From: an uncultured Oscillospiraceae bacterium
GTDB taxonomy: Bacteria; Bacillota; Clostridia; Oscillospirales; Oscillospiraceae
Direction: 5' to 3'
Assembly (NCBI GenBank): GCA_910579725.1
Contig: CAJTUD010000003.1
Coordinates: forward strand, 12,448-74,218
DNA: 61,771 nt
Shown piece after piece: positions 17,790 through 26,551 of this stretch. Position 1 is the first letter of the stretch. Every line of letters begins with the position of its first letter. A program made the translations under genes and the position numbers. A model generated the notes under the pieces. It was not told where the DNA came from. It saw nothing but the letters and a program-made list of their open reading frames with translations, and did no database searches.

Positions 17790-19043
17790 ATGGAACGCGG
17801 ATTTCATGAAAAAAACCGGAACACACTCTACGGGGAAATCCCGGAGGGGACGCTGTTTGTCTGCTTTGCCGGAAGGGTGCTGCCCCAGTCGGCAGACGCG
17901 GAGTACGCTTACTTCGCCAACCGCAATTTTGCTTATCTCACCGGTCTGGACGGGGCGGAGGTCCATGACTTCGTCCTGCTGGCAAAGAAAACGGAGGCGG
18001 GGGTGGAGGAAACGATGTTCGCCCTGCCGCCGGATCCCATGGCGGAGCGGTGGACCGGCAGGCGGCTGAAGCCGGAGGAGATCACGGAGCGCAGCGGGGT
18101 GACGGATATTCTGCCGGTGGAGCGGTTTTCCGCCGTGTTCCATACCGCCGTCATGACGGGGAAGTATCATGTGCTGGCGCTGGATCTGTGGAAAAAGAGC
18201 CCGGACGATCCGGACGGCGAGGCTCACCGCTTCGCAGACTGGGCGGCGGAGCAGTATCCGTTTCTGAAAATAAAAAACTGCCACCGGCAGCTATGCGCCC
18301 AGAGAACCATCAAGGCTCCCTGCGAGATCGAGGCCATGAAAAAGGCCATGACCGTCACCAAGGCGGGTATTGAGGCCATGATGCGGGCTTCCCGGCCGGG
18401 GATGTACGAGTACCAGTACAAGGCGGAATTTGATTACGCGCTGGCAGTTCGGGGGGTGCCGGTTCCAGCGTTTCCCTCCATTATCGCGGCGGGGGAAAAC
18501 AACTTCTGCATCCATTACTACAGCTGTGCCGGTCAGGCGCAGGAGGGGGACATGGTGCTCAATGATGTGGGCGCGGTCTGGGACGGGATGTGTACCGACG
18601 TGTCCCGGGGCTGGCCATGCAACGGGAAATTCTCCCCGCGGCAGAGGCAGCTTTATGAGTGCGCGTACAGGACCTCCCAGCATATGTTTTCCATCATCCG
18701 CCCGGGCATGCCCATGGCGGACGTGGACCGGCTCTGCCATCAGTACTGCGGCGGCCTGCTCAGGGAGATCGGATTGCTGGGAGAGGAGGAGGCCCCGGAA
18801 AAGTACATGTGGCATGGCGGCGCCCATCATGTGGGCTGGGACGTTCATGATCAGGTAGACATGACCCGACCTGTGGCGGCGGGTATGGTGTTCTGCGTGG
18901 ACGTGGGTATCTATGTGGAGGAGTGGGGTATTGGCTTCCGCCTGGAAGACAATTGCCTGGTGACGGAGGACGGCTGCGTCAATCTCTCCGCGGAGATTCC
19001 TCGCAGCGTGGAGGAAATAGAGGCATTTATGGCCGGCAGGTAA
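17790..19043 (+). CDS. Aminopeptidase P family protein (Xaa-Pro peptidase)
   Basis: 417 residues with an N-terminal creatinase-like domain and a C-terminal pita-bread metallopeptidase domain. Metal ligands visible: Asp pair in LNDVGAVWDGMCTDVSR (about 258-270), His in HHVGWDVHD (about 348), Asp in VDVGIY (about 375) and Glu in GFRLEDN (about 390). The penultimate ligand is Asp where classical enzymes have Glu (EPGIY). Probably releases N-terminal residues before proline in the cytosol. AAGGAG upstream of the ATG. Ends at a hairpin shared with the convergent GH35 gene. Confidence 0.9.
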   Translation: MERGFHEKNRNTLYGEIPEGTLFVCFAGRVLPQSADAEYAYFANRNFAYLTGLDGAEVHDFVLLAKKTEAGVEETMFALPPDPMAERWTGRRLKPEEITERSGVTDILPVERFSAVFHTAVMTGKYHVLALDLWKKSPDDPDGEAHRFADWAAEQYPFLKIKNCHRQLCAQRTIKAPCEIEAMKKAMTVTKAGIEAMMRASRPGMYEYQYKAEFDYALAVRGVPVPAFPSIIAAGENNFCIHYYSCAGQAQEGDMVLNDVGAVWDGMCTDVSRGWPCNGKFSPRQRQLYECAYRTSQHMFSIIRPGMPMADVDRLCHQYCGGLLREIGLLGEEEAPEKYMWHGGAHHVGWDVHDQVDMTRPVAAGMVFCVDVGIYVEEWGIGFRLEDNCLVTEDGCVNLSAEIPRSVEEIEAFMAGR

Positions 19044-19055
19044 CGCTTGCACAGG

Positions 19056-19102
19056 CAAAGGCACGCCGAGAGGATCTGAAATCCTCCCGGCGTGCCTTTG
19101 CG
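19056..19102 (+). terminator. Intergenic hairpin between pepP and the GH35 gene
   Basis: CAAAGGCACGCC...AGGAT pairs with ATCCT...GGCGTGCCTTTG (about 18 bp with small bulges, loop CTGAA), then CGTTTTC. Serves the plus-strand peptidase and may also insulate the convergent GH35 gene. Confidence 0.75.
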
Positions 19103-19135
19103 TTTTCACAGATTTGCCGGCGGTATACATCCATA

Positions 19136-20875
19136 TCAGCCCAGCGACGGGCTGTCCTGGAGCGAAATGGAAGTTCCTGTTTTTCCTTCCGTTTCAAAAA
19201 GAATGATCTCATTTTTGCCCTCCTTCAGCAGGGGTGCGGGGATGTACAGCCGCTTCTGGGGACCCACTTCCCAAAACCGGCCGATGTGGAAGCCGTTGAC
19301 GAAAGCGCAGCCCTTGCCCCAGTCGGTGAAGTCCAGAAAGGTATCCCCCAGCTCCTCCGCCTGAAAAACGAAGCGGTAAAATCCGGGAAGGCCCTCCAGC
19401 CAGGGCCTGGAGAAATCTACCAGATCAATCTGGTCCAGCGGCAGGGGGTATTGCAGCCAGTTGTGGTGCCAGTGACCGTTGACGGTGACGCCCTGGTCGA
19501 TGCCCTTCCGCTGGCTGTCCAGCATGGGACCGAAATTGACCCTTCCCATATTTTCCACCAGAATGTCCAGAGCGGCGCCTTTGGCGGAAGGAGGATCCAG
19601 CGAAATCTCCGACAGCAGCTCCCGGTCGTACAGGGTGGCGGCCGGATGCTGGTCCAGAAAGATCTGGGCCCGGTCATTGGCCTGCCACAGACGCAGCCGC
19701 CGGGCGCTTTCCTGACTTTTCAGCCCGGTGTGGTAGAGGATATAGCCGCCGCTTTGTCCCAGCCGCTCCATGGAATGGGGAACTGCGTCGGGGATGGGCG
19801 AGCTCAGATCGTTCAGTACGGAGAACAGACTTGTCTTTTCCCGCACCGGCAGGCTTCCGTAGCGCTTGCGCCGTATCTCCGTGGACAGCGGAACTTCTGG
19901 AATTTTCCGCCGCCGGGCGATCACGCTCTGATAGCGGCGGTATTTTTCCGTGATCTGGCCGTCCTCCGTCAAAGGGGCGTCGTAGTCGTAGCTGGACACG
20001 TCAGGCATCAGCTGGCCGGAATAATTGGAGCCGTTCATAAAGCCAAAGTTCGTTCCGCCATGGAACATGTAGAGGTTGACATGCCCCTGCTCCAGCAGTA
20101 TGTCCAGATCCCTTGCCGACGCCTCCAGATCGCCGCCGGTGTGGCCGCCGCCCCAGTGGTCAAACCATCCGGTCCAGAACTCCGTACACATCAGCGGTCC
20201 GCCGGGATGGAACCCACGCAGCGACTCAAACTGCTCCTCCGGGTGGGAACCAAAGTTGACGGTGGGGACGGCGCCCTCCACGCTTCCGCCCTCCAGCCGC
20301 TCCCAATCGGGCCCATCCGATGTGATCAGCGGTACGGTGATACCCTCCGCGCGCATCAGATCCCGCAGCTGCCGGAGATAGTTCTTGTCGTTTCCGTAGG
20401 AGCCGTATTCATTTTCCACCTGCATAAGGATAACAGGACCGCCCCGGTCTGCCTGCAGAGGAACCAGACGCTTCAGCAAAACGCGGAAGTACGCCTCCAC
20501 ATGGGCCAGAAACGGGGGATAGGAGCACCGCAGGCGCATTCCGTCCTCTGCCAGCAGCCACGCTGGAAGTCCGCCCAAATCCCACTCCGCGCAGATATAG
20601 GGGGAGGGACGGAGGATCACATACAAGCCCAGCTCCTGGGCCAGCCGGACAAAACGTGGGATATCCAGCCCGCCGTCAAACCGGAAGGTGCCCTTTTGCG
20701 GTTCGTGGAGGTTCCAGGGTATATAGGTCTCCACCGTGTTGCAGCCCATGGCCTTCAGCTTTTCCAGCCGGTCCCGCCAGTATTCCGGGACGACGCGGAA
20801 GTAGTGGATGGAGCCGGAGATGATCTGGACAGGGCTTCCGTCCAGATAGAAAGTATCTTTGAGTTCAACGTTCAT
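19136..20875 (-). CDS. Beta-galactosidase, glycoside hydrolase family 35
   Basis: 579 residues, no signal peptide, so cytosolic. Retaining exo-beta-galactosidase. N-terminal TIM barrel with PYICAEWDLGGLPAWLL (about 107-123), acid/base Glu in VENEYGSYG (about 155) and the nucleophile Glu in MCTEFWTGWFDHWGG (about 229). The C-terminal ~200 residues form beta jelly-roll domains (ending GRFWEVGPQKRLYIP). ATG 20875 follows AAGGAGCACAGCCGCT. It is co-oriented with, and downstream of, the ROK regulator gene, with a terminator between them. Likely removes terminal galactose from imported oligosaccharides. Confidence 0.93.
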   Translation of the reverse strand: MNVELKDTFYLDGSPVQIISGSIHYFRVVPEYWRDRLEKLKAMGCNTVETYIPWNLHEPQKGTFRFDGGLDIPRFVRLAQELGLYVILRPSPYICAEWDLGGLPAWLLAEDGMRLRCSYPPFLAHVEAYFRVLLKRLVPLQADRGGPVILMQVENEYGSYGNDKNYLRQLRDLMRAEGITVPLITSDGPDWERLEGGSVEGAVPTVNFGSHPEEQFESLRGFHPGGPLMCTEFWTGWFDHWGGGHTGGDLEASARDLDILLEQGHVNLYMFHGGTNFGFMNGSNYSGQLMPDVSSYDYDAPLTEDGQITEKYRRYQSVIARRRKIPEVPLSTEIRRKRYGSLPVREKTSLFSVLNDLSSPIPDAVPHSMERLGQSGGYILYHTGLKSQESARRLRLWQANDRAQIFLDQHPAATLYDRELLSEISLDPPSAKGAALDILVENMGRVNFGPMLDSQRKGIDQGVTVNGHWHHNWLQYPLPLDQIDLVDFSRPWLEGLPGFYRFVFQAEELGDTFLDFTDWGKGCAFVNGFHIGRFWEVGPQKRLYIPAPLLKEGKNEIILFETEGKTGTSISLQDSPSLG

Positions 20876-20972
20876 AGCGGCTGTGCTCCTTCATTTGTTC
20901 AAAATGGCCGGCTTCCATCTTATTCGATAACGGGAGAAAATGCAAGAAGGTATTTTGCGGACCACGCGGAAA

Positions 20973-21004
20973 AACGAGGAGACTGGCGGCGCAGTCTCCT
21001 CGTT
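20973..21004 (-). terminator. Terminator of the ROK regulator gene
   Basis: 12-bp perfect stem AACGAGGAGACT / AGTCTCCTCGTT with an 8-base loop, followed on the minus strand by TTTTTCC. Lies between the ROK gene and the GH35 gene. Confidence 0.85.
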
Positions 21005-21025
21005 GGCTGTTTTTCGGGAAATCAG

Positions 21026-22300
21026 TCAGGGCGCAGTGCTGTCCGCAGCCTGCGAATCCCTGTAGAGCGCAGGCGAATCGAAAAACTGATCCATCAGGGC
21101 AATGCAGGATCCCAGCGCGTCCAGCTCGCTGAGCGGACGGCGGTCATAGCGGATATCAAAGGGGGCGCTGCTGGGGAAGTACCGGAAGCTGGACAGATTC
21201 TCCCTGAGACGGCGGTCAAAGCAAGAATCCGCATAGGCGTAGTCCCCCTGAAACACCACCAGATCCGGATCAAAAACCAGAGAAATATTGCGCAGGGCTC
21301 TGGCAAAGTTCTCCGCCAGATATGCAACGAGGAAGCGGGCCAGCGGATCGCCTTTCTCCGAGGCAGCGAACATGTCCGGAATGGTGAGGTCCTCCGCTGG
21401 CCGGCGCAGCAGAGCGGATTCCGGAAACCGGAGGGACTGCTCCTTCAGGAGGCGCTGAAGCCGGCCGGCGCTGACAAGGCGCTCAAAACAGCCCCTGCTG
21501 CCGCAGCCGCAGGGCTCCGAATCATGGGGGTCGATGATCATGTGTCCGATTTCGCCGATCAGAGAATTTTTGCCGCTGAGGATATGATTCTTCTCAATCA
21601 TGCAGCTGGACAGACCCCAGCAGGCGAAAATCACCAGAATGCGCTTCCCGTTCAGTTCTGGCTCCAGCAGAAGGGGACGGGCGGTCATTTTTCCGGCGTT
21701 TTCCAGAAAAATCATGGTGTTCTGGGCAAAATACAGCCGAAGGTACTCCCACAGCGGGACGTCCGTCCCCCAGGATGGAGACTGGGAGCTGTATTTCAGC
21801 AGGCCGGTCTTTCGGTCCACGATGCCGGCGGTGGAGAGACTCACCGCCAGCACGTCCTCCTTGCAGACCCGGTTTTTTGCCAGAAGGGTTTCCGACAGCT
21901 TGCCCGCGTCGCTGGCGGCGACCCAGGCGCTCTCCGGCAGGGGAGGGGAGAGCCGGATGCTGTCGACCAGATCCCCGCCGATGGTATAGAGGTGCAGACG
22001 CAGGTCGTTGGGCCAGAGCGCGATGCACAGAAAAAATTTTTTCCCGGACAGAGCGAAGCGCTCCGGCCGTTTTCCGCCGATGCTGGTGGAATCACCCTTG
22101 CCGGCGGAAACCAGCAGGCCGTTGGAGAGAAAGAACTGAATGGCTTTCATGACCGTCGGACGGCTCAGACCGATAGCGGTGGAAATTTCTCCGGCACTGG
22201 CGGTTTTATTGCGCAAAAAGGCCTGGATGACCTGAGAGCGGTTTGCGTATTTCAAATCAGATGGCAGAGAAAGTTTTTCTGCCGCGGCAGTGGTATAGAT
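21026..22300 (-). CDS. ROK family transcriptional regulator
   Basis: NagC/XylR-type repressor. N-terminal winged helix (NRSQVIQAFLRN...GEISTAIGLSRPTVMKAIQF) followed by a ROK sugar-binding domain with ILVIFACWGLSSCMIEK and the zinc motif EPCGCGSRGCFE. Start choice: a strong AGGAGG (22314-22309 on the minus strand) lies 8 bases before an in-frame ATC at 22300; the GTG at 22372 lies upstream of the predicted promoter -10 box, and no ATG, GTG or TTG has a sensible ribosome site. So translation may begin at a rare ATC, giving about 424 residues. It is divergent from the sugar ABC operon and probably controls it. Confidence 0.85.
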   Translation of the reverse strand: MYTTAAAEKLSLPSDLKYANRSQVIQAFLRNKTASAGEISTAIGLSRPTVMKAIQFFLSNGLLVSAGKGDSTSIGGKRPERFALSGKKFFLCIALWPNDLRLHLYTIGGDLVDSIRLSPPLPESAWVAASDAGKLSETLLAKNRVCKEDVLAVSLSTAGIVDRKTGLLKYSSQSPSWGTDVPLWEYLRLYFAQNTMIFLENAGKMTARPLLLEPELNGKRILVIFACWGLSSCMIEKNHILSGKNSLIGEIGHMIIDPHDSEPCGCGSRGCFERLVSAGRLQRLLKEQSLRFPESALLRRPAEDLTIPDMFAASEKGDPLARFLVAYLAENFARALRNISLVFDPDLVVFQGDYAYADSCFDRRLRENLSSFRYFPSSAPFDIRYDRRPLSELDALGSCIALMDQFFDSPALYRDSQAADSTAP

Positions 22301-22355
22301 GGCAACCACCTCCTGGATGTATGCCAAAAAATGAGGGGGAATGTTTTGCAAATAT

Positions 22356-22384
22356 ATTATATAACAGCTCACTCAAAAAAACAA
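22356..22384 (-). promoter_or_regulatory. Promoter of the ROK regulator
   Basis: On the minus strand, TTGTTT (22384-22379), 17-bp spacer, perfect TATAAT (22361-22356). It places the transcript start downstream of the in-frame GTG at 22372. Confidence 0.65.
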
Positions 22385-22495
22385 GGAATTTCTGCGCACA
22401 TTATTTTTGAAAGTATGGATTGGATGATATGCATAATTAACATTGAATAATATTGTATGATATATACAAAAAGCACAAAAAGATAAAAAATCCTG

Positions 22496-22524
22496 TTGAA
22501 CTATGACACTGGTTGTGCTATCAT
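22496..22524 (+). promoter_or_regulatory. Promoter of the sugar ABC/GH31 operon
   Basis: TTGAAC (22496-22501), 17-bp spacer, TATCAT (22519-22524), about 90 bp before the ABC ATPase start. Confidence 0.75.
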
Positions 22525-22533
22525 GCCGATATG

Positions 22534-22559
22534 GTAAATAAATTTCGTAACTTATTTAC
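22534..22559. promoter_or_regulatory. Inverted repeat, candidate ROK operator
   Basis: Perfect 8-bp arms GTAAATAA (22534-22541) and TTATTTAC (22552-22559) with a 10-base spacer, starting 10 bp after the -10 box. Position over the transcript start and the neighbouring ROK gene fit a repressor site. Assignment is inference. Confidence 0.6.
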
Positions 22560-22615
22560 GCAATGCAAGAGCGGAACAGTTGGTTGAGTAGTTTTGGAAG
22601 AAGGGACGTGAGAAC

Positions 22616-24118
22616 ATGGAAAATTCGCCGTTGATGGAAGTGAAAGGAATCAGTAAATCCTTTACCTCGACAAAGGCGCTCCAGCAGGTTTCTCTGGCGG
22701 TGTATCCCGGGGAGGTGCATGGTCTGATCGGAGAGAACGGCTCCGGAAAGTCCACCCTCTCGGCGATCATTTCCGGAAACCTGAAGGCGGACGAGGGAGA
22801 GATGTTCCTTTTTGGCAAGCCCTATCGGCCCGCGGACAGCTTTGATGCCAGCCAGTACGGTGTGAGCATGATTGTGCAGGAGCAGGGCACAATTGACACG
22901 GTGTCTGTAGCCGCCAATATCTGCGCGGGGCGGGAGGACCAGTACTGCCGGATGGGAATCCTGGACAGCAAGCGCCTGACCCGGGACGCCCAGCAGCTGC
23001 TGGAGGAGGTGGTGGGCACCAGCATCTCTCCCAGCGTGCCGGCAGGAACTTTGTCCTTTGAGGACCGAAAACTGGTGGAGATTGCCAGAGCCTTTTACAA
23101 GCTGCCGGAGCTGTTCATCGTGGATGAGACCACCACCGCACTGCCCCAGAAAGGGCGCAATATCCTTTACGGCCTGATCCGCAAGCTGAAGGAGGCCGGC
23201 AAGGCGGTGATCTTCATCTCCCATGACATCGACGAGCTTATTCAGGTCTGCAACTGCGTCACCATCCTCCGGGACGGCAGATACATCGCCACGCTGAGGG
23301 AGGAGGAGATGGAGCCGGGCCGGATGAAATCGCTGATGGTGGGCCGCGAAGTGATGGACAACTTCTACCGCAGCGATTTTGACGCTTTTCCGGCGGACGC
23401 GCCGGTATCGCTGGAGGTGCGCAATATTTCCACCGGTATCCTGAAGGACGTCTCCTTTGACCTCCACAAGGGAGAGATTCTGGGACTGGCCGGCCTGTCC
23501 GACTGCGGCATCCATGAGGTGGGCAAGGCGGTGTTCGGCCTGCGGGAGCTGGAGGCGGGCTGCGTGCAGATTCCCGGAAAGGGGAAGATCACCTCGCCCC
23601 ACAGGGCCATCCAGGCCGGAATGGGGTTCATGTCCAAGGACAGAGACACGGAGTCCATGCTCATCACTCTGAATATTCAGGAGAATATTGTGCTTCCCTC
23701 TCTGGGGGATTTGCAGAAGCTGGGCTTTTTCATCACGCCCCGCAGCGAGAAGGAGCTGGCGGAGAAGTGGTGCTCCCGTCTGAGCGTAAAGATGAGGGAT
23801 TTGGAGCAGTCCTGCGCCGAGCTGTCCGGTGGCAACAAGCAGAAAATCGTTCTGGCCAAGTGGCTGGGCAACAACTCGGATATCTTTGTGCTGGACTGTC
23901 CCACCCGCGGCATCGACATCGGCGTGAAGGAGACCATCTACCGGATCATTGAGGATCTGAAGCGGGAGGGGAAATCCATCATTATGATTTCGGAGGAGCT
24001 GCCGGAGGTGATCGGCATGAGCGACCGGATTCTGGTACTGAAGGACGGCGAGATTGTGAAGTCCTTTGACCGCAGTCCGGAGCTGAGTGAATCCGATGTG
24101 ATTCACTACATGATTTAA
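22616..24118 (+). CDS. Sugar ABC transporter, duplicated ATP-binding protein (RbsA/MglA type)
   Basis: 500 residues with two ABC domains. First domain: Walker A GENGSGKST (about 41), Walker B LFIVDETTTAL (about 165), with a diverged signature (LSFEDRK). Second domain: degenerate Walker A region (LAGLSDCGIHEVGKAV) as in RbsA, a full signature LSGGNKQKIVLAKWL (about 400) and Walker B IFVLDCPTRGIDIG. Hydrolyses ATP to drive monosaccharide import with the two permeases encoded downstream. ATG 22616 follows AGAAGGGACGTGAGAAC. First gene of the operon. Confidence 0.95.
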   Translation: MENSPLMEVKGISKSFTSTKALQQVSLAVYPGEVHGLIGENGSGKSTLSAIISGNLKADEGEMFLFGKPYRPADSFDASQYGVSMIVQEQGTIDTVSVAANICAGREDQYCRMGILDSKRLTRDAQQLLEEVVGTSISPSVPAGTLSFEDRKLVEIARAFYKLPELFIVDETTTALPQKGRNILYGLIRKLKEAGKAVIFISHDIDELIQVCNCVTILRDGRYIATLREEEMEPGRMKSLMVGREVMDNFYRSDFDAFPADAPVSLEVRNISTGILKDVSFDLHKGEILGLAGLSDCGIHEVGKAVFGLRELEAGCVQIPGKGKITSPHRAIQAGMGFMSKDRDTESMLITLNIQENIVLPSLGDLQKLGFFITPRSEKELAEKWCSRLSVKMRDLEQSCAELSGGNKQKIVLAKWLGNNSDIFVLDCPTRGIDIGVKETIYRIIEDLKREGKSIIMISEELPEVIGMSDRILVLKDGEIVKSFDRSPELSESDVIHYMI

Positions 24119-24130
24119 GGAGGGACGAAG

Positions 24131-25108
24131 ATGGGCAATGCAGTCAAAACCGTTGAACAGCAGGCGGACCGCTCTCTGAAGTGGAAAAAGCTGTTTTCCA
24201 AGTCGGTCAGTTTCCTTGGCCTGATCGTCCTGGTGGCGTTCTTTGCCATTGCTACAGGCGGTCAGCTTCTGAATCCTGACAATCTGATGCTGATATTCAA
24301 GCAGGGGTTCACGCTCTTTATCGCGGCCCTGGCGGCGGTGTTCATCATGGCGACAGGCAACCTGGACTTTTCCATCGGCGCAAATATCGGCTTTTCCTGC
24401 GCCGTCTGCGCCCTGACGGCGAAAGCGCTTTCCCCAGTGGCGGGCGTGGCGGCGGCGGTCTGCGTGGGCGCCCTCATCGGAGCGGCCAACGGCGTAATTA
24501 TTACAAAATTCAAGATGCCCAGTTTCATCACCTGTCTGTGCATGATGTTCATTCTCATGGCCGCAACCCAGACACTGTGCTCCAACGAGGGCGGAAGCAT
24601 CTCCATGCCGCTGTCCATGCGCAAATGGGAGAGCGTGGGTATGTATATCGTCATCGGCGCCGTCTACTTTGCCGTTATGCTGGTGATGTTCCGCTTCACC
24701 AAGTTTGGCAAGTATATGAAGGCGCTGGGTGTCTCGCCGGAGGCGGCGCGGCAGTCCGGCGTGGGCGTGAATAAAATGATCTTCCTGGGATATCTTCTCT
24801 CCGGCGCGGCGGCCGGGTTTGCTGGATTTCTGACCATGCTGCGGGTGGGCGGCGCCTCCCAGACCACAGGGATGGCCATGACCAACGATGTTATCGTGGC
24901 CATCGTCTTCGGCGGCATGTCCATCTCCGGGGGAGCTACCAGCAAGATTTCGGCGGCTTTGCTGGGCATGCTTATCGTCACCACCCTCAACAACGGCATG
25001 GTGCTGGCAGGATATGGCGGCGAATTACAGCAGCTGGTGAAGGGCATTTTATTTCTGGTGGTCATCGCCGTATCTACCAAGCGGGATCCCAATGTTATCG
25101 TCAAGTGA
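24131..25108 (+). CDS. Sugar ABC transporter permease (first)
   Basis: 325 residues, RbsC-like permease with about eight to ten membrane helices. The coupling loop is GVSPEAARQSGVGVNKMIFLGYLLSG (shown in part: ARQSGVGVNKM), and the C-terminal RGG...GGMSISGG pattern of the family is present. 12 bp after the ATPase gene with AAGGAGG at the start. Paired with a second permease gene at 26552, so the channel is probably a heterodimer. Confidence 0.93.
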   Translation: MGNAVKTVEQQADRSLKWKKLFSKSVSFLGLIVLVAFFAIATGGQLLNPDNLMLIFKQGFTLFIAALAAVFIMATGNLDFSIGANIGFSCAVCALTAKALSPVAGVAAAVCVGALIGAANGVIITKFKMPSFITCLCMMFILMAATQTLCSNEGGSISMPLSMRKWESVGMYIVIGAVYFAVMLVMFRFTKFGKYMKALGVSPEAARQSGVGVNKMIFLGYLLSGAAAGFAGFLTMLRVGGASQTTGMAMTNDVIVAIVFGGMSISGGATSKISAALLGMLIVTTLNNGMVLAGYGGELQQLVKGILFLVVIAVSTKRDPNVIVK

Positions 25109-25300
25109 TTTATGCCGCTGCGCGGTGTAAATAAGAGCCTGTCTTCTCCGCCGCTGCATGCTGTCCGGGCGGCCGTTTCACGCCACACCGGGTCAATTCT
25201 CTCTTTCCGGCGAAAAAATCCCGGCCCATCCGGCATTCCGCGGTTTTGAAGACAGATTCTGAATGATGGAAGAAATACACATATGAAAAGGAGTAGAAAC

Positions 25301-26464
25301 ATGAAAAAATTCTTTGCAGTCCTTCTGGTCCTGGCTATGGTCCTGTCCCTGGCCGCCTGCGGCGGGAACAACAACGCGCCTGCCAGCGAGCCCTCCAACA
25401 CCGACGGTTCCGCCAATGACGCCAATACGCCTGGCGACAGCAATACCGGCAGTTTCAAGTATGGCTTTGCCAGCTGGGGCACCGCAGATGAGCATGGCCG
25501 CACCCTGAACGCCGCTGTGGGCTGGGGCGTGGACGCCGCCGGCGGTGAGTTTATCGGTGATGCAGGCGGCTTCACCGCAGAAGCTACCGTGGCCTCTATT
25601 GAGAACCTGATTTCCGCCGGCTGCCAGATGGTCAGCTTCTGCACCTACGCAGGCGAGGCGTCTGTGCCCACCATTTCCGACATGTGCCGGGAGAAGGGCG
25701 TGTACTGGACCATGTGGGACACCCAGATTGCCGATCCTGAAATCGCCGCCTATATCGCGGAGGATCCCTACTATGTTGGATGCACCTTCGAGGACAATAT
25801 CACCTCCGGCTATGAGACCATGAAAGCCATGGGGGAGGCGGGGGCAACCAACGTCGTGATTATCCGCTACGGCAGCGGCATCCCCACCTGCGACGAGCGC
25901 TGCAACGGCGGCATCAAATACGCGGAGGAAGCGGGCATCACTATCGTGGACGATATGATTATTACGGATACCGCGGAGTATAAGAACGCCGTCGCCAACG
26001 TGTTGCTGGCCCACTCCGAGGTGGACGGCGTGTATCTGGCCGGAGCCGGAACCGCATCCTCCTCCGTGGCCGAGGCGTTCCGCAGCGCCGGTAAGGATAC
26101 GTTTTATATCGGCGCGTTCGACTACTTTGACGGCATGGGCGACATGCTCAAGTCCGGCGAGCTGGTCTGTATCAACGGCGGCCACATGGTGACCGGCACC
26201 TTCTCCGCCCTGATGGCTATCAATGCCTGGCAAGGTAATCCCCTTTCCAAGGATAAAATCGAGATCGTCATCCCCTACCTGACTCTGAAGTCTTATGAGG
26301 ATTACGAGGCCTACATGCAGTACGCCTCCCAGGGCGCAGCTTATACCAGCGAGGAGCTCCAGCAGTTCCTGACTGTCAGCAATCCCGGTCTGACCCTGGA
26401 ATCCTTCCAGGAGGGTGTGTCCAAGTGGTCCGTATCTGACATTATTGCCCGCAAGAACGGCTGA
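25301..26464 (+). CDS. Sugar-binding lipoprotein of the ABC transporter
   Basis: 387 residues. MKKFFAVLLVLAMVLSLAAC is a lipoprotein signal with a lipobox (LAAC), followed by a Ser/Asn/Gly linker and a periplasmic-binding-protein type I fold (YGFASWGTADEHGRTLNAAVGWG...). The ATG at 25301 has AAAAGGAG 6 bases upstream; an ATG at 25283 precedes that site and is rejected. It lies between the two permease genes. Its 3' hairpin at 26481 may raise its level over the downstream genes. The sugar bound is not known. Confidence 0.92.
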   Translation: MKKFFAVLLVLAMVLSLAACGGNNNAPASEPSNTDGSANDANTPGDSNTGSFKYGFASWGTADEHGRTLNAAVGWGVDAAGGEFIGDAGGFTAEATVASIENLISAGCQMVSFCTYAGEASVPTISDMCREKGVYWTMWDTQIADPEIAAYIAEDPYYVGCTFEDNITSGYETMKAMGEAGATNVVIIRYGSGIPTCDERCNGGIKYAEEAGITIVDDMIITDTAEYKNAVANVLLAHSEVDGVYLAGAGTASSSVAEAFRSAGKDTFYIGAFDYFDGMGDMLKSGELVCINGGHMVTGTFSALMAINAWQGNPLSKDKIEIVIPYLTLKSYEDYEAYMQYASQGAAYTSEELQQFLTVSNPGLTLESFQEGVSKWSVSDIIARKNG

Positions 26465-26480
26465 GACGGCGGCTGTCTCA

Positions 26481-26515
26481 GGCCTGCGGACGGACTTTCT
26501 GTCCATCCGCAGGCC
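26481..26515 (+). terminator. Hairpin downstream of the sugar-binding protein gene
   Basis: 10-bp perfect stem GGCCTGCGGA / TCCGCAGGCC with an inner GGAC/GTCC stem and no T-tract. Likely an mRNA-stabilising or partial termination element that sets binding protein above permease expression. Confidence 0.6.
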
Positions 26516-26551
26516 CGCAGTGCAGGAAGAGAAGGGAAATGAGGTGTTTCT

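Noticed and set aside
18923..22450. 1175-codon plus-strand open frame opposite the GH35 and ROK genes
   Set aside because: It is antisense to two well-recognised genes and its translation shows no domain. Long antisense frames are expected in GC-rich genes.
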